A DNA stretch of 64,000 bases from Daucus carota subsp. sativus (Eukaryota; Streptophyta; Magnoliopsida; Apiales; Apiaceae): contig NC_030385.2 in NCBI RefSeq assembly GCF_001625215.2, forward strand, positions 47,021,598-47,085,597, in the 5' to 3' direction. Made by a program: the position numbers and the translations under genes. Shown piece by piece: positions 62,705 through 64,000 of this stretch (the stretch's first letter is position 1; the number at the start of each line of letters is the position of its first letter). A model generated the notes under the pieces. The model ran no database searches, was not told where the DNA came from, and was given only the letters and a program-made list of their open reading frames with translations.

Positions 62705-62880
62705 CTATATATCTTTTTATAAAAAAAAAAAACAACTAAAATACCGGTAAGTCGGTGACATGAGTCGACTCAAATGATGCCCCCACTAATTACAAGGCAC
62801 GAGTACCTTTGTTGCCTAAATTATGTCATGAGTTATTGGACAAATAGAACCACCTTTGTTTACTTTTGTGGATGTGAGCA

Positions 62881-62944
62881 ACGTGTCAGAATGACATAAA
62901 CATCTATCACAGCCATGCACGTAGCACTCACCATTACACGTGGC
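62881..62944 (+). promoter_or_regulatory. ABRE/RY cluster upstream of LEA gene
   Basis: ACGTGTC at 62881-62887, CATGCAC (RY-like) at 62914-62920 overlapping GCACGTAG, and a G-box ABRE ACACGTGGC at 62936-62944 lie 155-220 bp before the LEA start. This combination suits ABA- and seed-stage control by bZIP and B3 factors. Confidence 0.6.
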
Positions 62945-63099
62945 ATAACTCCCCCTCCACACCACACCACACCGCCCCAAAGCAACTGGAACAAATCTGC
63001 AAATAATTGAGTCATTCAATCTCCCGTATCATTTCTCCTGCATATCCTTTTTCACATTTTGGTATTACTGTTTATTTTAGCAACGACACAGACTGATCG

Positions 63100-63772
63100 A
63101 TGCAGGGTGGACAGGGTACATTAGCGTCCGTTATGGAAGCGGCGGCCAACGTCGCCGCTTCTGCCAAATCTGGCCTCGATAAAACCAAGGCCGTCGTTGA
63201 AGAGAAGGTCCCCTTTCTTATTTCAATCATCTATATATTTATTTTATTTATATTATGCATATTAATTCGAGAATATCTTTGTTTACGGTGATTGCATTGA
63301 TTGGAATATTATTACATAACAGGCGGAGAAAATGTCAACAAGGGATGAAGTGGAAAAAGACATGGCTACCCTGAGAAAGGAGGAGAAGATCGATTTGGCT
63401 GAGCTGCGCAAGTGTAAAGCGTATGCCCACAACGCAATAGCCGCTAGTGCAGCCGCTCCGCGCTTCACCGACGGAGGAGAGTTCACTACCATCGGATCCT
63501 TCGACCAGCCTGCAGCGGCTAATTCGGGTGGTCAACACGAGGTTGTGCAATACTGTCGGGTACCTACACATAATGTCCAGGACGTTGTCAGCTTACACCG
63601 TCCGGTCGTGACAGAACAGGCTCAGGCAAATACAAATGCAAATGTAGGTGGCGCTGATACAAACCCCACCCACACCGGGATGCCTGCACCGGTAGTGGAA
63701 CCTGACGGTGTTGCCAGCGGATTCAAGCCCGACACGAATACCGGATCTGGCACACGTTTTTCCATCAACTAG
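63100..63772 (+). CDS. Late embryogenesis abundant protein, LEA_1 (group 4/D-113)
   Basis: Two exons (63100-63207, 63323-63772) encode 185 residues. The N-terminal ~85 residues are charged and helix-forming with no tryptophan (MEAAANVAASAKSGLDKTKA, then EKAEKMSTRDEVEKDMATLRKE), the LEA_1 domain. The C-terminal half is disordered and rich in Ala, Asn, Thr, Pro and Gly (GADTNPTHTGMPAPVVEPDG), ending in a Gly/Thr-rich tail. These proteins protect membranes and enzymes during desiccation. The intron interrupts the domain after VVEEK, a position typical of the family. ABRE-like boxes upstream fit seed or drought induction. Confidence 0.9.
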
Positions 63773-64000
63773 AGGAGGGGATCCAAGGCTTTACATACTT
63801 CATTTTACTTTTCACTGTAATATTCAGGTCAACAAATAATGCATTCCCCTCTTTCTCATATGTAATCACTTGTAATTGCCTCAGGCCTCATGCATGCTCG
63901 CACAAAAACGTCCATCTTCTCGACTTGCCTTATTTTAATCAAGTCACTCAATCAAATAGGTGACTTATTTCTTCAATTACAAAATGTTGAACCTATTAAA
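63773..64000 (+). other. LEA 3' region
   Basis: 3' UTR and downstream sequence; CATGCATG-like RY motif near 63890. No further gene begins in the window. Confidence 0.5.

Overview
The window is nuclear DNA of a flowering plant. It is AT-rich, has GT-AG introns, and carries typical plant families (class III peroxidases, CONSTANS-like B-box factors, TBL acetyltransferase, FAD2 desaturases, LEA_1, clade D PP2C) and plant MITEs. A canonical FAD2 beside an acetylenase-like FAD2 paralogue, and abundant Stowaway MITEs, fit an asterid such as an Apiales/Apiaceae species. That placement is an inference. I recognised no LTR element, CRISPR array or prokaryotic feature.

Layout. 1-5.8 kb is a repeat mosaic: Helitron-like copies in the same orientation, and a Stowaway MITE containing a palindrome-ended MITE plus a poly(A)-tailed insertion that carries the first exon of a GH35 beta-galactosidase. 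5.9-6.6 kb is a snoRNA unit with a site II/telo-box promoter and three box C/D snoRNAs whose guides match rRNA. 9.3-13.1 kb holds a group III CONSTANS-like gene facing a single-B-box microProtein gene of the BBX30/31 type. 15.2-17.3 kb is a DUF604/GT31 glycosyltransferase, 18.5-20.4 kb a PTI1-like kinase, 22.5-23.4 kb an intronless phosphocholine cytidylyltransferase (probable retrogene), and 23.7-27.0 kb a 3-methyladenine DNA glycosylase. 27-32.3 kb is gene-poor. 32.3-34.8 kb is a TBL protein. 36.2-40.2 kb is a tandem pair of class III peroxidases. 43.7-46.9 kb is an NCA1-type RING/TPR protein, 48.4-49.9 kb an actin with a GC-AG intron, 50.5-52.6 kb a clade D PP2C, 54.7-61.6 kb two FAD2-type desaturases, and 63.1-63.8 kb an LEA_1 protein behind ABRE-like boxes.

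How the genes work together. Most are unrelated housekeeping or stress genes. Three local associations may have meaning. The two B-box genes are convergent, and the family of the small one is known to bind CONSTANS-type proteins and TOPLESS. The peroxidases are a recent duplication with conserved upstream sequence. The two FAD2-type genes could act in series, the canonical enzyme making linoleate and the divergent one modifying it.

Limits. Exon borders were placed by eye from reading frame, splice sites and remembered family sequences. rRNA targets were matched against remembered rRNA sequence. No database search was run. I do not see a wholly new system; the strongest leads are the snoRNA unit, the chimeric retro-insertion, the intronless CCT gene and the FAD2 pair.
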